From NCBI RefSeq assembly GCF_000335475.2, contig NZ_ANAH02000027.1, positions 1 through 64,000 of the forward strand: 64,000 bases of DNA, in the 5' to 3' direction. Origin of the DNA: Cystobacter fuscus DSM 2262. Lineage in GTDB: Bacteria; Myxococcota; Myxococcia; Myxococcales; Myxococcaceae. Numbering within the stretch: position 1 is the stretch's first letter; each line of letters begins with the position of its first letter. Under the pieces are notes generated by a model that worked only from the letters and a program-made list of their open reading frames with translations, had not been told where the DNA came from and did no database searches. Position numbers and translations under genes: made by a program. Positions 32,089 through 41,711 of this stretch are shown in pieces.

Positions 32089-35000
32089 TTGCGCCGCGAG
32101 GAGGTCGCCGCCCGCGCTGGCGTGAGCGTCACCTGGTACACGTGGCTCGAGCAGGGCCGCGGCGGTGTGCCCTCGGACGACGTGCTCGAGCGCCTCGCCC
32201 GTGCCCTCGAGCTCGACGACACGAATCGCGAGATGCTGTTCCTGCTCGCACAGGACCGTCCACCGCCGCGCAAGCCCGCGCCGCCCGCCGAGGTCACGCC
32301 GTCACTCCGGTTCGTCCTCGACAACCTCTCCGTCCCCGCGTTCGTGAAGACACCGACGTTCCAGATCGTCGCGTGGAATCGCGCGTCGGTCGCGGTGCTC
32401 GGCGATGACGCGACGGTCCCGGAGCGCGACCGCAACCTGCTGCGCCGGGTCTTCCAACCGGGCTCGGAACACAAGGTGCACCAGGTCGAGGACGTTCGCC
32501 GGACCTGTCTCGCGTCGTTTCGTGTGGACATCGCACGGGCTGGCCCCTCCGCCGAGGCGACGGCGCTGATCGACGAGTTGATGGCGACGGGCCCCGACTT
32601 TCGCCGCCTGTGGAACGAAGGGGACCTCCAGTCGCACAGCGGGTTCCAGAAGTGGCTCGTCCGTCCCGAGGTCGGCGAGATCGTGCTCGACGAGACACCG
32701 GCCCGCGGAGCCCTGGAGCTGCCCGTTGGCCAGCAGCGTCCACTTCTGTCGCGGCACGTCCGCACAGTCGCCGAGTTGCACGGACGTCGCGCTGGCGCGG
32801 TTGCCCTCCGGGACGTCCAGACACCGGCCCGAGGCGTATCCCAACTCGGGCTCGTCATCGGGCCGCAGCCGCGTGTTCCGGAGCTGCCCCCGTCCGAGTC
32901 CCAGCGGCGCTTCCTCCAGGTCTTCCGCCAGTTTCTCGGCGTGTTCGCCACGCCCGAGCACCCCCTCGTCCTGTTCCTGGATGATCTGCAGTGGGCGGAT
33001 CCCGCGAGCCTGCGGCTGCTGCTCGAGTTGTTCATCCATCCCCAGCCCTCGTCGATGCTGCTCATTGGCACCTATCGGGACAACGAGGTTGGCCTCGCGC
33101 ATCCCCTGACGCAGGTGTTGGAGGAGCTGCGCGTGGCGGGCGCGCGGATGACGTCGCCGCTCCTCGAGCCGCTGGGCGTCGGGGATGTCCACCAACTCCT
33201 CTTCGATGCGCTGCCGGGCGTGAACCGGGACGCCCTTCCTCCGCTCGCCGCGCTGGCTCACGAGAAGACGGGAGGCAACCCCTTCTTCCTGCTGCGCTTC
33301 CTGTTGGCGCTCCACCAGGATGGCCTTCTGTCGCGCACCCCCCTGGGCACCTGGCATTGGGACGTGGAGGCGGTCCGGGCCCGGGGCTACTCGGACAACG
33401 TCGTCGATTTCATGGTGGGCAAGTTGCGCGAGCTGGCCACGTCGACCCAGCATCTGCTCGCGCTGGCCGCGTGCGTGGGCACCTCCTTCTCGCTCGAGTT
33501 GCTCGGCCTCGTGTCCCGGATGGACCTCGACGCGGTCCGGGAAGGGCTCGAGCCGGCCTTGAGAGAGGGCCTGGTGACGAGCACGGGGGAGCTACCCCAT
33601 CGCTTCCTCCATGACCGCATCCAGCAGGCGGCCTACGCCCTCATGTCCAAGCAGGAGCGGGAGACCATCCATCTGAAGATTGGCCGCCTGCTGTCGGGGG
33701 ACCTTCCTCCCGAGTCGCTCGGGGAGCGGCTCTTCGACGTGGTGGGCCAGTTCAATGCCGGACTCGAGCTGCTGCGCGAGCCCGAGGAGCGCCAGCGCGT
33801 CGCGCGGCTGAACGCCGAGGCGGGCCGCAAGGCGCAGGCGTCGAGCGCGCACGCCTCGGCCATCACCTACTTCGCCACCGCCATCGCGCTGCTGCCGGGC
33901 GACCCCTGGGAGACGGCGCCCGCGCTGACCTTCGAGTTGAGTCTGGCCCAGGCCAGCAGCGAGCTCATGCGCAACCATGTCGACGCGGCCCGCCAGAGGG
34001 TGGACGAGCTGTGCGACCGGGCCCGGACGAAGGCGCAGTGGGCCGCCGTCTACGACTTGAAGAGCGTGCTGCTCACCTTGTCGGGCGACACCGCCGGCTC
34101 CTGCGCGTGCCTGCTGGAGTGCCTGGCGCGGATGGGCATGCCCCTGCCCGCCCATCCCACCTGGGAGGAGGCCGTGGCGGCCCATGAGCAGGTCTGGGCG
34201 CTGTTGGATGGCCGCCCCGTCGCGAGCCTCATCGACCTGCCGCTCATGACGGACGAGGACATGCGGGCGGTGATGAAGGTGCTCGCCGCCCTGACCGAGC
34301 CCTCGTTCTTCGTCGACGCCAACCTCACCATCCTCCACCTCAGCCGGATGGTGACACTCAGCCTCCAGTACGGCACCACCCTGGAAAGCGCGCATGGGTA
34401 TGCCATGTACGGCATGGGGTTGGGGCTCTACTTCCACAGCTACGTGGATGGCCATGCCTTCTCGAGGCTGGGGCTGGATGTGCTCGATCGCCATGGTTAT
34501 GGCTCCAAGCGGGCCACCGTCCTCTTCTGCCTGGAGCACAGCAGTTGCTGGATCGAGCCCTACACCCGGGGCCTGGAGATCATCCGCGAGACCTTCCATC
34601 AGGCCGTCCAGGACTTCAATCCCAGCATGGCGTGCTTCTGCGGCAACCACATCATGGCCTTGCGCCTGGCGTTGGGGCACGACCTGGAGGCCGTCCAGCA
34701 GGAGAATCTCACGCACGTGGACTTCGCCCGCGAGGCGAACTTTCCGGACATGCTCGACACGGAGCAGCTCACCGGGCGCTTCGTGCAGCAGTTGCGCGGG
34801 CTCACCCCCTCGTTCGGGACCCTGGATGACGAGGGACTCCGGGAAGAGGACTTCGAGGCCCGGCTGACCCCCAACCGCATCAGCTCGCTGCGCTTCCTCT
34901 ACTGGTCGCTCAAAATGCAGGCGCGCTTCATGGGAGGCGCCTACGAGGAGGCGCGCGAGGCGGGCGAGCAGGCCCAGGCCCTCTACTGGGCCGCGGCCAG

Positions 35001-36897
35001 CCCCGTCTACCGCAAGGACTTCCAGGTGATGCGTGCCCTGACCCTGGCGGCGTGTGTCCCTGGCGCGGCGCCCGAGCTGCGCCCCTCGCTGCTCGAGGCG
35101 CTCCGCCAACACCTTGGTTACATCGAGACGTGGGCCCGTATCTGTCCCGACGACATACGCGCCTTCGAGCGGATGGTCTCCGCGGAGCTGGCCCGCGTCA
35201 CGGGACGGTTGGACGAGGCCCTCCATGCCTATGAGGCCGCGATCCAGTCCGCGCGCCAATATGGCCACCTGCATCACCTCGCGCTGGCCTGTGAGCTGGC
35301 GGCGAACTACTGGCGGGCCCGCGAGGTTCCCACCATCGCGGACGCCTATGAGGACAAGGCGCACGACGCCTATTGCCGCTGGGGTGCCCTGGGCAAGGCG
35401 CGTCACCTGGCACGGCACTCTCGTCCGGACGCCCAGCCCTCGGCGGAGGAGAGCGTCACCGATACGACGTCGGTGCGGATCGACGCGCTCACGCTGGTGA
35501 AGGCCCAGCAGGCCATCTCCCGGGAGATCGTCCTCGAGCAGCTGGCCAGCACCCTGCTGCACGTGGCGATCGAGAACGCGGGGGCCCAGCATGGCGCCCT
35601 GCTGATGCCGGAAGGCGAGGGGCTCTCCGTCATGGCGCTCGACCTGGGCGGGGCCCAGGGGGAGGTGCCTCCCGACGCGAACACGCGACTGCCCTGGTCC
35701 CTGCTCGCCTATGTCCGGCGCACCCAGGAGCACGTGCTCATCCGGGATGCCTCCGCGCCTCATCCCTTCTCCTCGGATCCCTGGTTCGAGCAGCTCATCG
35801 CCCGCTCCGTGCTCTGCCTGCCCCTGGTGCGTCAGGGAGAGCTGCGCGGCGTGCTCTACCTGGAGAACAACCTCGCCACGGATGCCTTCACCCCGCTCCG
35901 GCTCTCGCTGCTGGAGCACCTGGCCTCCCAGGCCACCATCTCCATCGAGAACGCGCGGTTGTACGCGAACCTCCAACGCGCCGAGAGCGCCCTGCGCGTC
36001 GCCAATGACGGCCTGGAGAAGCGCGTGGAGGAGCGCACGCGGGAGCTGCGGCGGGCCCAGGCCGTGCTGGTGGAGACGGCGCGCTCGGCGGGCATGGCGG
36101 AAGTGGCCACCAACGTGCTCCACAACGTGGGCAACGTGCTCACCAGCACCGTCATCAACATGGACATGATGCGGCAGAGCTTGCACCTCTCGCGCATGGG
36201 ACGGCTCAAGCAGGTGACGACCCTGCTCGGCGAGCACCGCGAGGATCTGGTCGGCTTCCTCACCGGCTCCCCGCGGGGCCAGCAGCTCACCGATTATCTC
36301 TTCGTGCTCGCGGATGAACTGGTGCGCGAGCAGTCCTCGCTCAAGGACTGCGTGGGTACACTGGCCATGCACATCGAGCACATCCGCGCCATCGTGCAGA
36401 TCCAGCAGGTCCATGGGACCTGCACGCTCGTCGTCGAGGACTGCGACCTGCGCCAGCTCGTGGAGGACGCCTTGAGTCTTCAGATGTCGGCCCTCACGCG
36501 TCACGGCATCCAGGTCTCCCAGCGGTTGGACTCCCCACCCATCGTGAAGGTGGACAGGCACAAGGTGCTGCAGATCCTCGTCAACCTCATCAGCAACGCG
36601 AAGACCGCGATGCGCGGGCTCCCCGAGGACCAGGCCCACCTCCAGGTGCGGTTGATCTCCGAGGCGGACAGCGTGCGCATCCAGGTGGAGGACAACGGCG
36701 TGGGCATCGCGCCGGAGAACCGCGAGCGGCTGTTCTGCCAGGGCTTCTCCGGCTTCGAGGGAGGACACGGCCTGGGTTTGCACTCGAGCGCCCTGGCGGC
36801 GGAGCTGCTCGGAGGCTCGCTCTCCCTGGAGAGCGATGGGCCCGGCAAGGGAGCCACGGCCACACTGGTGCTTCCCCTCACGCCCGCTCCAGCCTGA
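32089..36897 (+). CDS. Chimeric ORF: HTH/MmyB regulator, antisense lectin piece, AAA-TPR-GAF-histidine kinase
   Basis: A continuous 1602-codon frame from a TTG at 32089; HTH homology extends upstream to about 32023 (FLRDRRERVHPTSTTRRRTP) without a start. Residues 1-202 are an XRE-type HTH (LRREEVAARAGVSVTWYTWL) with an MmyB-like ligand-binding domain. Residues 203-254 are the reverse strand of a ricin-B lectin gene. From 255 comes the truncated ATPase of a myxobacterial kinase/ATPase/histidine kinase: VPELPPSESQRRFLQVFRQF and Walker B LVLFLDDLQWAD, with Walker A lost. Helical TPR-like repeats, a GAF domain (about 1145-1290) and a kinase with His near 1345 (NVLHNVGNVL), N box LISNAKTAM and G boxes DNGVGI and GHGLGL follow. 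Whether it is translated whole is open. The kinase half alone could still work from an internal start. Confidence 0.6.
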   Translation: MRREEVAARAGVSVTWYTWLEQGRGGVPSDDVLERLARALELDDTNREMLFLLAQDRPPPRKPAPPAEVTPSLRFVLDNLSVPAFVKTPTFQIVAWNRASVAVLGDDATVPERDRNLLRRVFQPGSEHKVHQVEDVRRTCLASFRVDIARAGPSAEATALIDELMATGPDFRRLWNEGDLQSHSGFQKWLVRPEVGEIVLDETPARGALELPVGQQRPLLSRHVRTVAELHGRRAGAVALRDVQTPARGVSQLGLVIGPQPRVPELPPSESQRRFLQVFRQFLGVFATPEHPLVLFLDDLQWADPASLRLLLELFIHPQPSSMLLIGTYRDNEVGLAHPLTQVLEELRVAGARMTSPLLEPLGVGDVHQLLFDALPGVNRDALPPLAALAHEKTGGNPFFLLRFLLALHQDGLLSRTPLGTWHWDVEAVRARGYSDNVVDFMVGKLRELATSTQHLLALAACVGTSFSLELLGLVSRMDLDAVREGLEPALREGLVTSTGELPHRFLHDRIQQAAYALMSKQERETIHLKIGRLLSGDLPPESLGERLFDVVGQFNAGLELLREPEERQRVARLNAEAGRKAQASSAHASAITYFATAIALLPGDPWETAPALTFELSLAQASSELMRNHVDAARQRVDELCDRARTKAQWAAVYDLKSVLLTLSGDTAGSCACLLECLARMGMPLPAHPTWEEAVAAHEQVWALLDGRPVASLIDLPLMTDEDMRAVMKVLAALTEPSFFVDANLTILHLSRMVTLSLQYGTTLESAHGYAMYGMGLGLYFHSYVDGHAFSRLGLDVLDRHGYGSKRATVLFCLEHSSCWIEPYTRGLEIIRETFHQAVQDFNPSMACFCGNHIMALRLALGHDLEAVQQENLTHVDFAREANFPDMLDTEQLTGRFVQQLRGLTPSFGTLDDEGLREEDFEARLTPNRISSLRFLYWSLKMQARFMGGAYEEAREAGEQAQALYWAAASPVYRKDFQVMRALTLAACVPGAAPELRPSLLEALRQHLGYIETWARICPDDIRAFERMVSAELARVTGRLDEALHAYEAAIQSARQYGHLHHLALACELAANYWRAREVPTIADAYEDKAHDAYCRWGALGKARHLARHSRPDAQPSAEESVTDTTSVRIDALTLVKAQQAISREIVLEQLASTLLHVAIENAGAQHGALLMPEGEGLSVMALDLGGAQGEVPPDANTRLPWSLLAYVRRTQEHVLIRDASAPHPFSSDPWFEQLIARSVLCLPLVRQGELRGVLYLENNLATDAFTPLRLSLLEHLASQATISIENARLYANLQRAESALRVANDGLEKRVEERTRELRRAQAVLVETARSAGMAEVATNVLHNVGNVLTSTVINMDMMRQSLHLSRMGRLKQVTTLLGEHREDLVGFLTGSPRGQQLTDYLFVLADELVREQSSLKDCVGTLAMHIEHIRAIVQIQQVHGTCTLVVEDCDLRQLVEDALSLQMSALTRHGIQVSQRLDSPPIVKVDRHKVLQILVNLISNAKTAMRGLPEDQAHLQVRLISEADSVRIQVEDNGVGIAPENRERLFCQGFSGFEGGHGLGLHSSALAAELLGGSLSLESDGPGKGATATLVLPLTPAPA
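32695..32850 (-). pseudogene. Ricin-type beta-trefoil lectin fragment, antisense inside the chimeric ORF
   Basis: The minus strand reads YASGRCLDVPEGNRASATSV, QLGDCADVPRQKWTLLANGQ and LQGSAGRCLVE. These are the Cys-Leu-Asp and Q-x-W signatures of a carbohydrate-binding beta-trefoil repeat. It lies exactly between the MmyB part and the ATPase part of the plus-strand ORF and has no start or stop of its own. Confidence 0.7.
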
Positions 36898-36904
36898 GCG
36901 GGGG

Positions 36905-37203
36905 GGGCGCGCCAGCGAGCCGCTCAGGTGTCGAAAGAAGGGCGTCCCGTCAACGGGACCAAGGGAGCGCAAGCGGACGTCCACGGCCTGCTGCTTTTCG
37001 AATTGGCCGCTCGCATCCTTCATCTCGTCGCAGTAGTCGCCCAGCTTCTCCACCAGCTTGGGAGCGGGCTTCGCGACCTTCTTCGCACGGCTGGCTTCGG
37101 TGGCTGCCTCCAGCGCCTCGGCGATTAAGGGCACCAGTTCCAGGAGACGCGAATTCAACTGGGGTTTCCTGACGCGAGCTGGCAAAAGCGACCCGTCATG
37201 CAC
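36905..37203 (-). CDS. Unknown helical protein, possibly truncated
   Basis: From an ATG at 37203 the minus strand reads MHDGSLLPARVRKPQLNSRL, LLELVPLIAEALEAATEASR, AKKVAKPAPKLVEKLGDYCD and QQAVDVRLRSLGPVDGTPFF, with normal coding bias. The frame then runs into the antisense of the kinase without a stop near 36905, so the true 3' end is unclear. Lys/Ala-rich helices, no signal. Not recognised. Confidence 0.4.
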
Positions 37204-37301
37204 CCGGCGCGAACGAGCCGTTCGCGGGCGTCATCGTGGCTCGCGCGCGCTTCAATCGAAGACCTCGTTGCAGTGTGCGACTGGTTTGTGGTGTTGGTGA
37301 A

Positions 37302-37356
37302 GGTATTCGTGAATTTGAATCTTCTTCAAGGTATTCGTGAATTTGAATTTTCTTCA
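37302..37356 (+). repeat. 28-bp AT-rich direct repeat upstream of the kelch lipoprotein
   Basis: GGTATTCGTGAATTTGAATC-TTCTTCAA (37302-37329) is followed at once by GGTATTCGTGAATTTGAATT-TTCTTCA. This is a marked dip in GC, about 85 bp before the likely start of the next gene. It may be a regulator site pair or a curved promoter element. Confidence 0.6.
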
Positions 37357-37442
37357 CGGTGGGTATGACGGGCGGACTATACGTGCGGGGTGGGCGGGGA
37401 GGGGAGGGGGGCTGCCGAGAAAACAAACCTGGGGAGATTACC

Positions 37443-40400
37443 TTGCAGAGCCTCTTGTTACCAAGGCCGTGGAATCAATGTCTGGCTTCATCCGTCGTAC
37501 TCATGGGGTTCCTATGTCTCTCCCTCGTTGGGTGTGTCAATCCTGACATCGAGCACCCGGGCGAGGAACCTCCTCAAGAGAACCCCGCGCCCGAGCACCC
37601 TTCCGCGCCCGCGGGTACCAGCCTGCTACTTCAGGTCGTCGATGACTCGGGCAACCCGGTCGCGGGAGCCGCCGTCTCCTCCCAGGGTGCTGTCTTTTCC
37701 GTCGACAGCTCCGGCCATCTGCTCCTGGAGCAACTCCCGCCCGGGCGCCTGCTGGCCCGCGTGGACGCGCTCGGTTTCACTTCGGCCACCGCGGTGGTGG
37801 AGTTGCAAGAAGGGGCTCACGCTGGAGCCCGGGTGAAGCTGCTCCCACTGCCCAACCCCATACCCTTCCAGGCCGAGCAGGGTGGCACCATCCAGACGCC
37901 GCGGGTGCGTGTCACCATTCCCCCCGACGCGGTCGTGGATGCACTGGGTCAGCCCGTCACGGGCACCGTCAATGTCACCATCGTTCCGCTGGATCCGACG
38001 ACCCAACTGGCGGCCATGCCGGGGCCCTTGGAGGCCACCCGTGTGGCGGATGGCGCGACGGTGCAACTGGAGAGCTTCTTCATGGCGGAGGTGAGCCTGT
38101 GGAGCAACGGAGCTCCCGTGCAACTGGCGTCGGGGAAATCGGCCACCCTGGAGTTCGTCCTCCCGGAGGCCCTGGCCAGCCAGTTCCACGCGGGGGACAG
38201 CGTACCGGCGTGGTGGTTCGACCTGGACGAGGGCCAGTGGCGCGAGGAAGGGGAGGGGCGCATTCAACCCTCCTCGACGCAGCCAGACAGGCTGGCCTGG
38301 GTTGCCCAGGTGAAGCACTTCACCTGGTGGAACTGTGATGCGCCATGGACGGACAAGAGCTGTGTGAACGTGCTCGTGGTGGATGGGAAAGGAACGCCCG
38401 TCGAGGGTGTGATGGTGAACGCCCAGGGGACCAGCTACTCGGGAGCGAGCGGGCCCGTGTCCACCGGTGCCGGTGGCCGGGCGTGCATCGAGATCAAGCG
38501 AGGTCACACGGCCAACGTCTTCGCGGGACTGGCCGGTGAGCCCGCCGCGGGCATGGCGACGGTGACGGGGACGGCGGATGCGGCCGTGTGTGGCAGCGGC
38601 CCCTGCACCGAGGTCCAGCTCACCCTGGGGGACTTCATCTGCACGCCGGGCGCCTACGAGGCATGCGCGTACCCGGGGCCCGCGGGAACAGAGGGAAAGG
38701 GATCGTGCCGGGCTGGCCGCCGGCAGTGCAACGTCATCGGGACGGAGTGGAGCGCCTGTCAGGGGGAAGTGCTGCCAGCGGCCGAGAGCTGCCGGACTCC
38801 CTTCGATGACGACTGCGATGGCGTGGTGAACGAGGACTGCAGCTGTTCCGATCAGGAGGGCTCACCCTGCTATGGCGGCGCCATCGAGACTCAAGGGGTG
38901 GGTCTCTGCCATGGCGGGACGGTGGCGTGCGACATGTTCGGCCGCGTCGTCTGTCAGGGGCAACGGCTTCCCGTGCCGGAGACCTGCTCGACGTTCGAGG
39001 ACGACAACTGCAATGGCGTGAACGAAGGATGCGAGCCCGTGTCCCAGTGGTTCTGGGCCGTGGACGCCAATGGCCTGAGCTGCACGTCCTCCACGTGGAT
39101 GCGGGGCATGGATGTGGACGGCGAAGGGAACACGCTGATCCTGAGCGCATTCAGTGGCACTACCACCATCGGCGGCGAGGTCTTCACGGGAGACGAGGAC
39201 GATCTGCTCCTGGTGAAGGTGGATGCCAGGGGTCAACCCGTCTGGGCCAAACTCCTCGATATCTACAGCAGCTCCTTCTATTCCACGGCGAAGGAGAGCA
39301 TCACCGTGGACGCGATGGGGGGCGTGGTGGTGTCGGGGTCGTTCGTTGGTCCCCTGCGCATCGATGGTGTCTCGCTGCTCAGCCAAGGCTCCCCGCACGT
39401 TTTCGTGGCCAGGTTCGCTCCCAATGGCCGCTTGCTGTGGGCCCAGCAATTCCCCGCGGAGGGGGACGGGCTCGGCGGTGGGGCCGTGGCCACGGACGCG
39501 GCAGGCAATGTCCTCCTCCTGGCGAGGTACGGGTACGATGCCATCTACGTGGCGAAGCTCGACGCGGGCACGGGGGCGCCCCTCTGGAGCCGGAGCATCC
39601 GGAACCTCGGCACGTTGTACTATGCCATCTCCCTCGACGCGGATGAGGCGGGCAATGTCCTGCTGGTGGTGAACGTTTACCCGAGTGCTCTCGTCATGAA
39701 GCTCGAGGGTTCCACGGGCAAGGAACTCTGGGCCCGGAGCGCAGGCCTGATAGGTGGGGAAGGAGGAAGCCCTCCGTACCTGAAGGTGGCGGGAGCAGGG
39801 TCGGTGTTGGTGCTGATGAATAACGGGAGTGGAGAGGCAATACTTTCCAAGCTCTCCGCGGATGGCGATGAGCTCTGGAGCCACATCATCACAGACGAGG
39901 GTGTGGATGGCTTGGGGGTCGACGCCGCGGGCAACGCACTGGTTACCGGGACATTCAGTGGCAGTGTCGACCTGGGCGGTGGGATCCGTCAGTCCAGAGG
40001 CCAGGGTGTGTTCGTGGCCTGGTACGATCCACAGGGAAGGTATCTGAAGGACTACGTCCTCCCGGCGCTCAGTGCGGTGGACGGAGCAGTGCTTGGAAAC
40101 TATTGGAGAGCCGAACCAAGTGTCGACCCCGAGGGAAACCTGCTGCTGGGGGGCTCATTCGCTGACACCGTGGACTTCGGGATGGGGCGGGTGAGCACGT
40201 GCTCCTCCTCCTCCTTCGTGCTGAAGATGGATCCCACCCCCTCTACTCCCAGCCACTTCAATCCCGTCATCACCCGGGCCTCCAGCTCCTCGGAGACGGC
40301 CACCCCCGGCCAGGTGCTCACCTTCGAGGTGGATGCCTTGGACCCCGAGGGCTCCGCGCTCGGCTTCTCCTGGACCGCCACCACGGGCTCGCCTGGCGCA

Positions 40401-41522
40401 CCGGCCACCGGTGCATCCACCAGCCGCATTACCTGGACGGCTCCCTCCTGTATCACCGCGGGCAGTACCGCGACCCTCACCGCCACGGTCACCAACGCCT
40501 TCAACCAGAAGTCGGTGAGGCGCTTCCTGGTCAAGGGGCTGCCGTCCTGTGAGTGGGCCTCGACGGGCTCCATGGCCGGGCTTCGCGGAAGCCACACGGC
40601 GACGCTGCTGCTCGACGGCAAGGTGCTCGTCGCCGGGGGGGAGGAGAGCTACTCGAGCCTCGCGACGGCGGAGGTATACGATCCGGCAATGGGCACCTGG
40701 AGCGCTACCGGCTCCATGGCTGTGTCTCGCTCTGGCCACACGGCGACGCTGCTGCCCGGCGGCAAGGTGCTCGTCGCCGGGGGGGAGGGGCACCGGACGG
40801 CGGAGGTGTACGACCCGGCCGTGGGCTCCTGGCGTGCCACGGGTTCCATGGCCTCGTCTCGCTATCACCACACGGCGACGCTGCTGCCCGACGGCAAGGT
40901 ACTCGTTACGGGGGGGTTCAGTGGCGGCAGTACCTTCGCGATGGCGGAGGTATACGACCCGGTCACCGGCACCTGGAGCGCTGCCGGTTCCATGGTCTCG
41001 CTCCGTGCTGGCCACACGGCGACGCTGCTGTCCGACGGCAAGGTGCTCGTCTCGGGGGGACGTGCTTCCGGTGGCGGTGACCTCGCGACGGCGGAGATAT
41101 ACGACCCGGCCGTGGGCTCCTGGCGTACCACGGGTTCCATGGCCTCGCCTCGCTATCGCCACACGGCGACGCTGCTGCCCGACGGCAAGGTGCTCGTCTC
41201 GGGATGCGGCAGCGCGAGTTGCCTCGTGTTGGCGGAGGTGTACGATCCGGTCACGGCTACCTGGCGCGCTACGGGCTCCATGCTCTCGCCTCATGAGGGC
41301 CACGCGGCGACGTTGCTCCCTGACGGTAGAGTGCTCATCTCGGGGGGAAACAGAGGCGACACACCGGTGGCGGAGGTGTACGACCCGGCCCTGGACACCT
41401 GGAGCGATGCTGGCTCCATGGTTTGGGATCGCGAAGACCACACGGCGACGCTGCTGCCCGACGGCAAGGTGCTCGTTTCGGGGGGAATGAGAGCGATGTC
41501 GGCGGAGCTGTACACGCCCTGA
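37443..41522 (+). CDS. Large surface lipoprotein with carboxypeptidase-like, metal-binding-motif and kelch domains
   Basis: About 1359 residues. TTG 37443 (preceded by GGGGAG) gives a lipoprotein signal ending SLVGC; ATG 37503 is the other choice. Order: a carboxypeptidase regulatory-like fold (SLLLQVVDDSGNPVAGAAVS), a ZU5-like region, and two copies of the myxobacterial metal-binding motif (FDDDCDGVVNEDC, FEDDNCNGVNEGC) with paired cysteines. Then come SBBP-type propeller repeats (ANGRLLWAQQF...DAAGNVLL), an Ig-like segment, and at least six kelch blades of about 55 residues (GSMASSRYHHTATLLPDGKV, LVTGG, AEVYDPVTGTW). Myxobacteria have many such outer-membrane proteins, thought to work in surface interactions. 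Kelch blades are alike at DNA level, so copy number may vary between strains. Confidence 0.85.
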   Translation: MQSLLLPRPWNQCLASSVVLMGFLCLSLVGCVNPDIEHPGEEPPQENPAPEHPSAPAGTSLLLQVVDDSGNPVAGAAVSSQGAVFSVDSSGHLLLEQLPPGRLLARVDALGFTSATAVVELQEGAHAGARVKLLPLPNPIPFQAEQGGTIQTPRVRVTIPPDAVVDALGQPVTGTVNVTIVPLDPTTQLAAMPGPLEATRVADGATVQLESFFMAEVSLWSNGAPVQLASGKSATLEFVLPEALASQFHAGDSVPAWWFDLDEGQWREEGEGRIQPSSTQPDRLAWVAQVKHFTWWNCDAPWTDKSCVNVLVVDGKGTPVEGVMVNAQGTSYSGASGPVSTGAGGRACIEIKRGHTANVFAGLAGEPAAGMATVTGTADAAVCGSGPCTEVQLTLGDFICTPGAYEACAYPGPAGTEGKGSCRAGRRQCNVIGTEWSACQGEVLPAAESCRTPFDDDCDGVVNEDCSCSDQEGSPCYGGAIETQGVGLCHGGTVACDMFGRVVCQGQRLPVPETCSTFEDDNCNGVNEGCEPVSQWFWAVDANGLSCTSSTWMRGMDVDGEGNTLILSAFSGTTTIGGEVFTGDEDDLLLVKVDARGQPVWAKLLDIYSSSFYSTAKESITVDAMGGVVVSGSFVGPLRIDGVSLLSQGSPHVFVARFAPNGRLLWAQQFPAEGDGLGGGAVATDAAGNVLLLARYGYDAIYVAKLDAGTGAPLWSRSIRNLGTLYYAISLDADEAGNVLLVVNVYPSALVMKLEGSTGKELWARSAGLIGGEGGSPPYLKVAGAGSVLVLMNNGSGEAILSKLSADGDELWSHIITDEGVDGLGVDAAGNALVTGTFSGSVDLGGGIRQSRGQGVFVAWYDPQGRYLKDYVLPALSAVDGAVLGNYWRAEPSVDPEGNLLLGGSFADTVDFGMGRVSTCSSSSFVLKMDPTPSTPSHFNPVITRASSSSETATPGQVLTFEVDALDPEGSALGFSWTATTGSPGAPATGASTSRITWTAPSCITAGSTATLTATVTNAFNQKSVRRFLVKGLPSCEWASTGSMAGLRGSHTATLLLDGKVLVAGGEESYSSLATAEVYDPAMGTWSATGSMAVSRSGHTATLLPGGKVLVAGGEGHRTAEVYDPAVGSWRATGSMASSRYHHTATLLPDGKVLVTGGFSGGSTFAMAEVYDPVTGTWSAAGSMVSLRAGHTATLLSDGKVLVSGGRASGGGDLATAEIYDPAVGSWRTTGSMASPRYRHTATLLPDGKVLVSGCGSASCLVLAEVYDPVTATWRATGSMLSPHEGHAATLLPDGRVLISGGNRGDTPVAEVYDPALDTWSDAGSMVWDREDHTATLLPDGKVLVSGGMRAMSAELYTP

Positions 41523-41587
41523 GCCTCGTGGTCAGTGGGTGTCGATGACAGGCACTCGGTGGGGCCAGCTGCACGGCCCCACCGCTG

Positions 41588-41640
41588 CGTATAGGCGGAA
41601 TGGGGGCGATGTGGAGGGAGAGGGCTGGAGCCGCCGACGC
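41588..41640 (+). repeat. Repeat family A, short copy
   Basis: GCGTATAGGCGGAATGGGGG, GATGTGGAGGGAGAGGGCTGGAGCC. It lies between the convergent kelch lipoprotein and P450 genes and perhaps serves as their shared 3' element. Confidence 0.7.
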
Positions 41641-41711
41641 CCTCTCCCATCACATCAGGCAGCGCGACCAGTCCCTTCACTCAGTGCCTGCGCCATCCGA
41701 CGGGCGGAGGA

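Noticed and set aside
33592..37203. 1200-codon minus-strand frame opposite the kinase
   Set aside because: It is the shadow of the kinase coding sequence. Only its first 100 or so codons (36905-37203) have independent coding character.
40550..41520. CRISPR-like regular repeats
   Set aside because: The periodicity is that of kelch blades in a coding frame. Unit lengths vary and there are no conserved short direct repeats with unique spacers.
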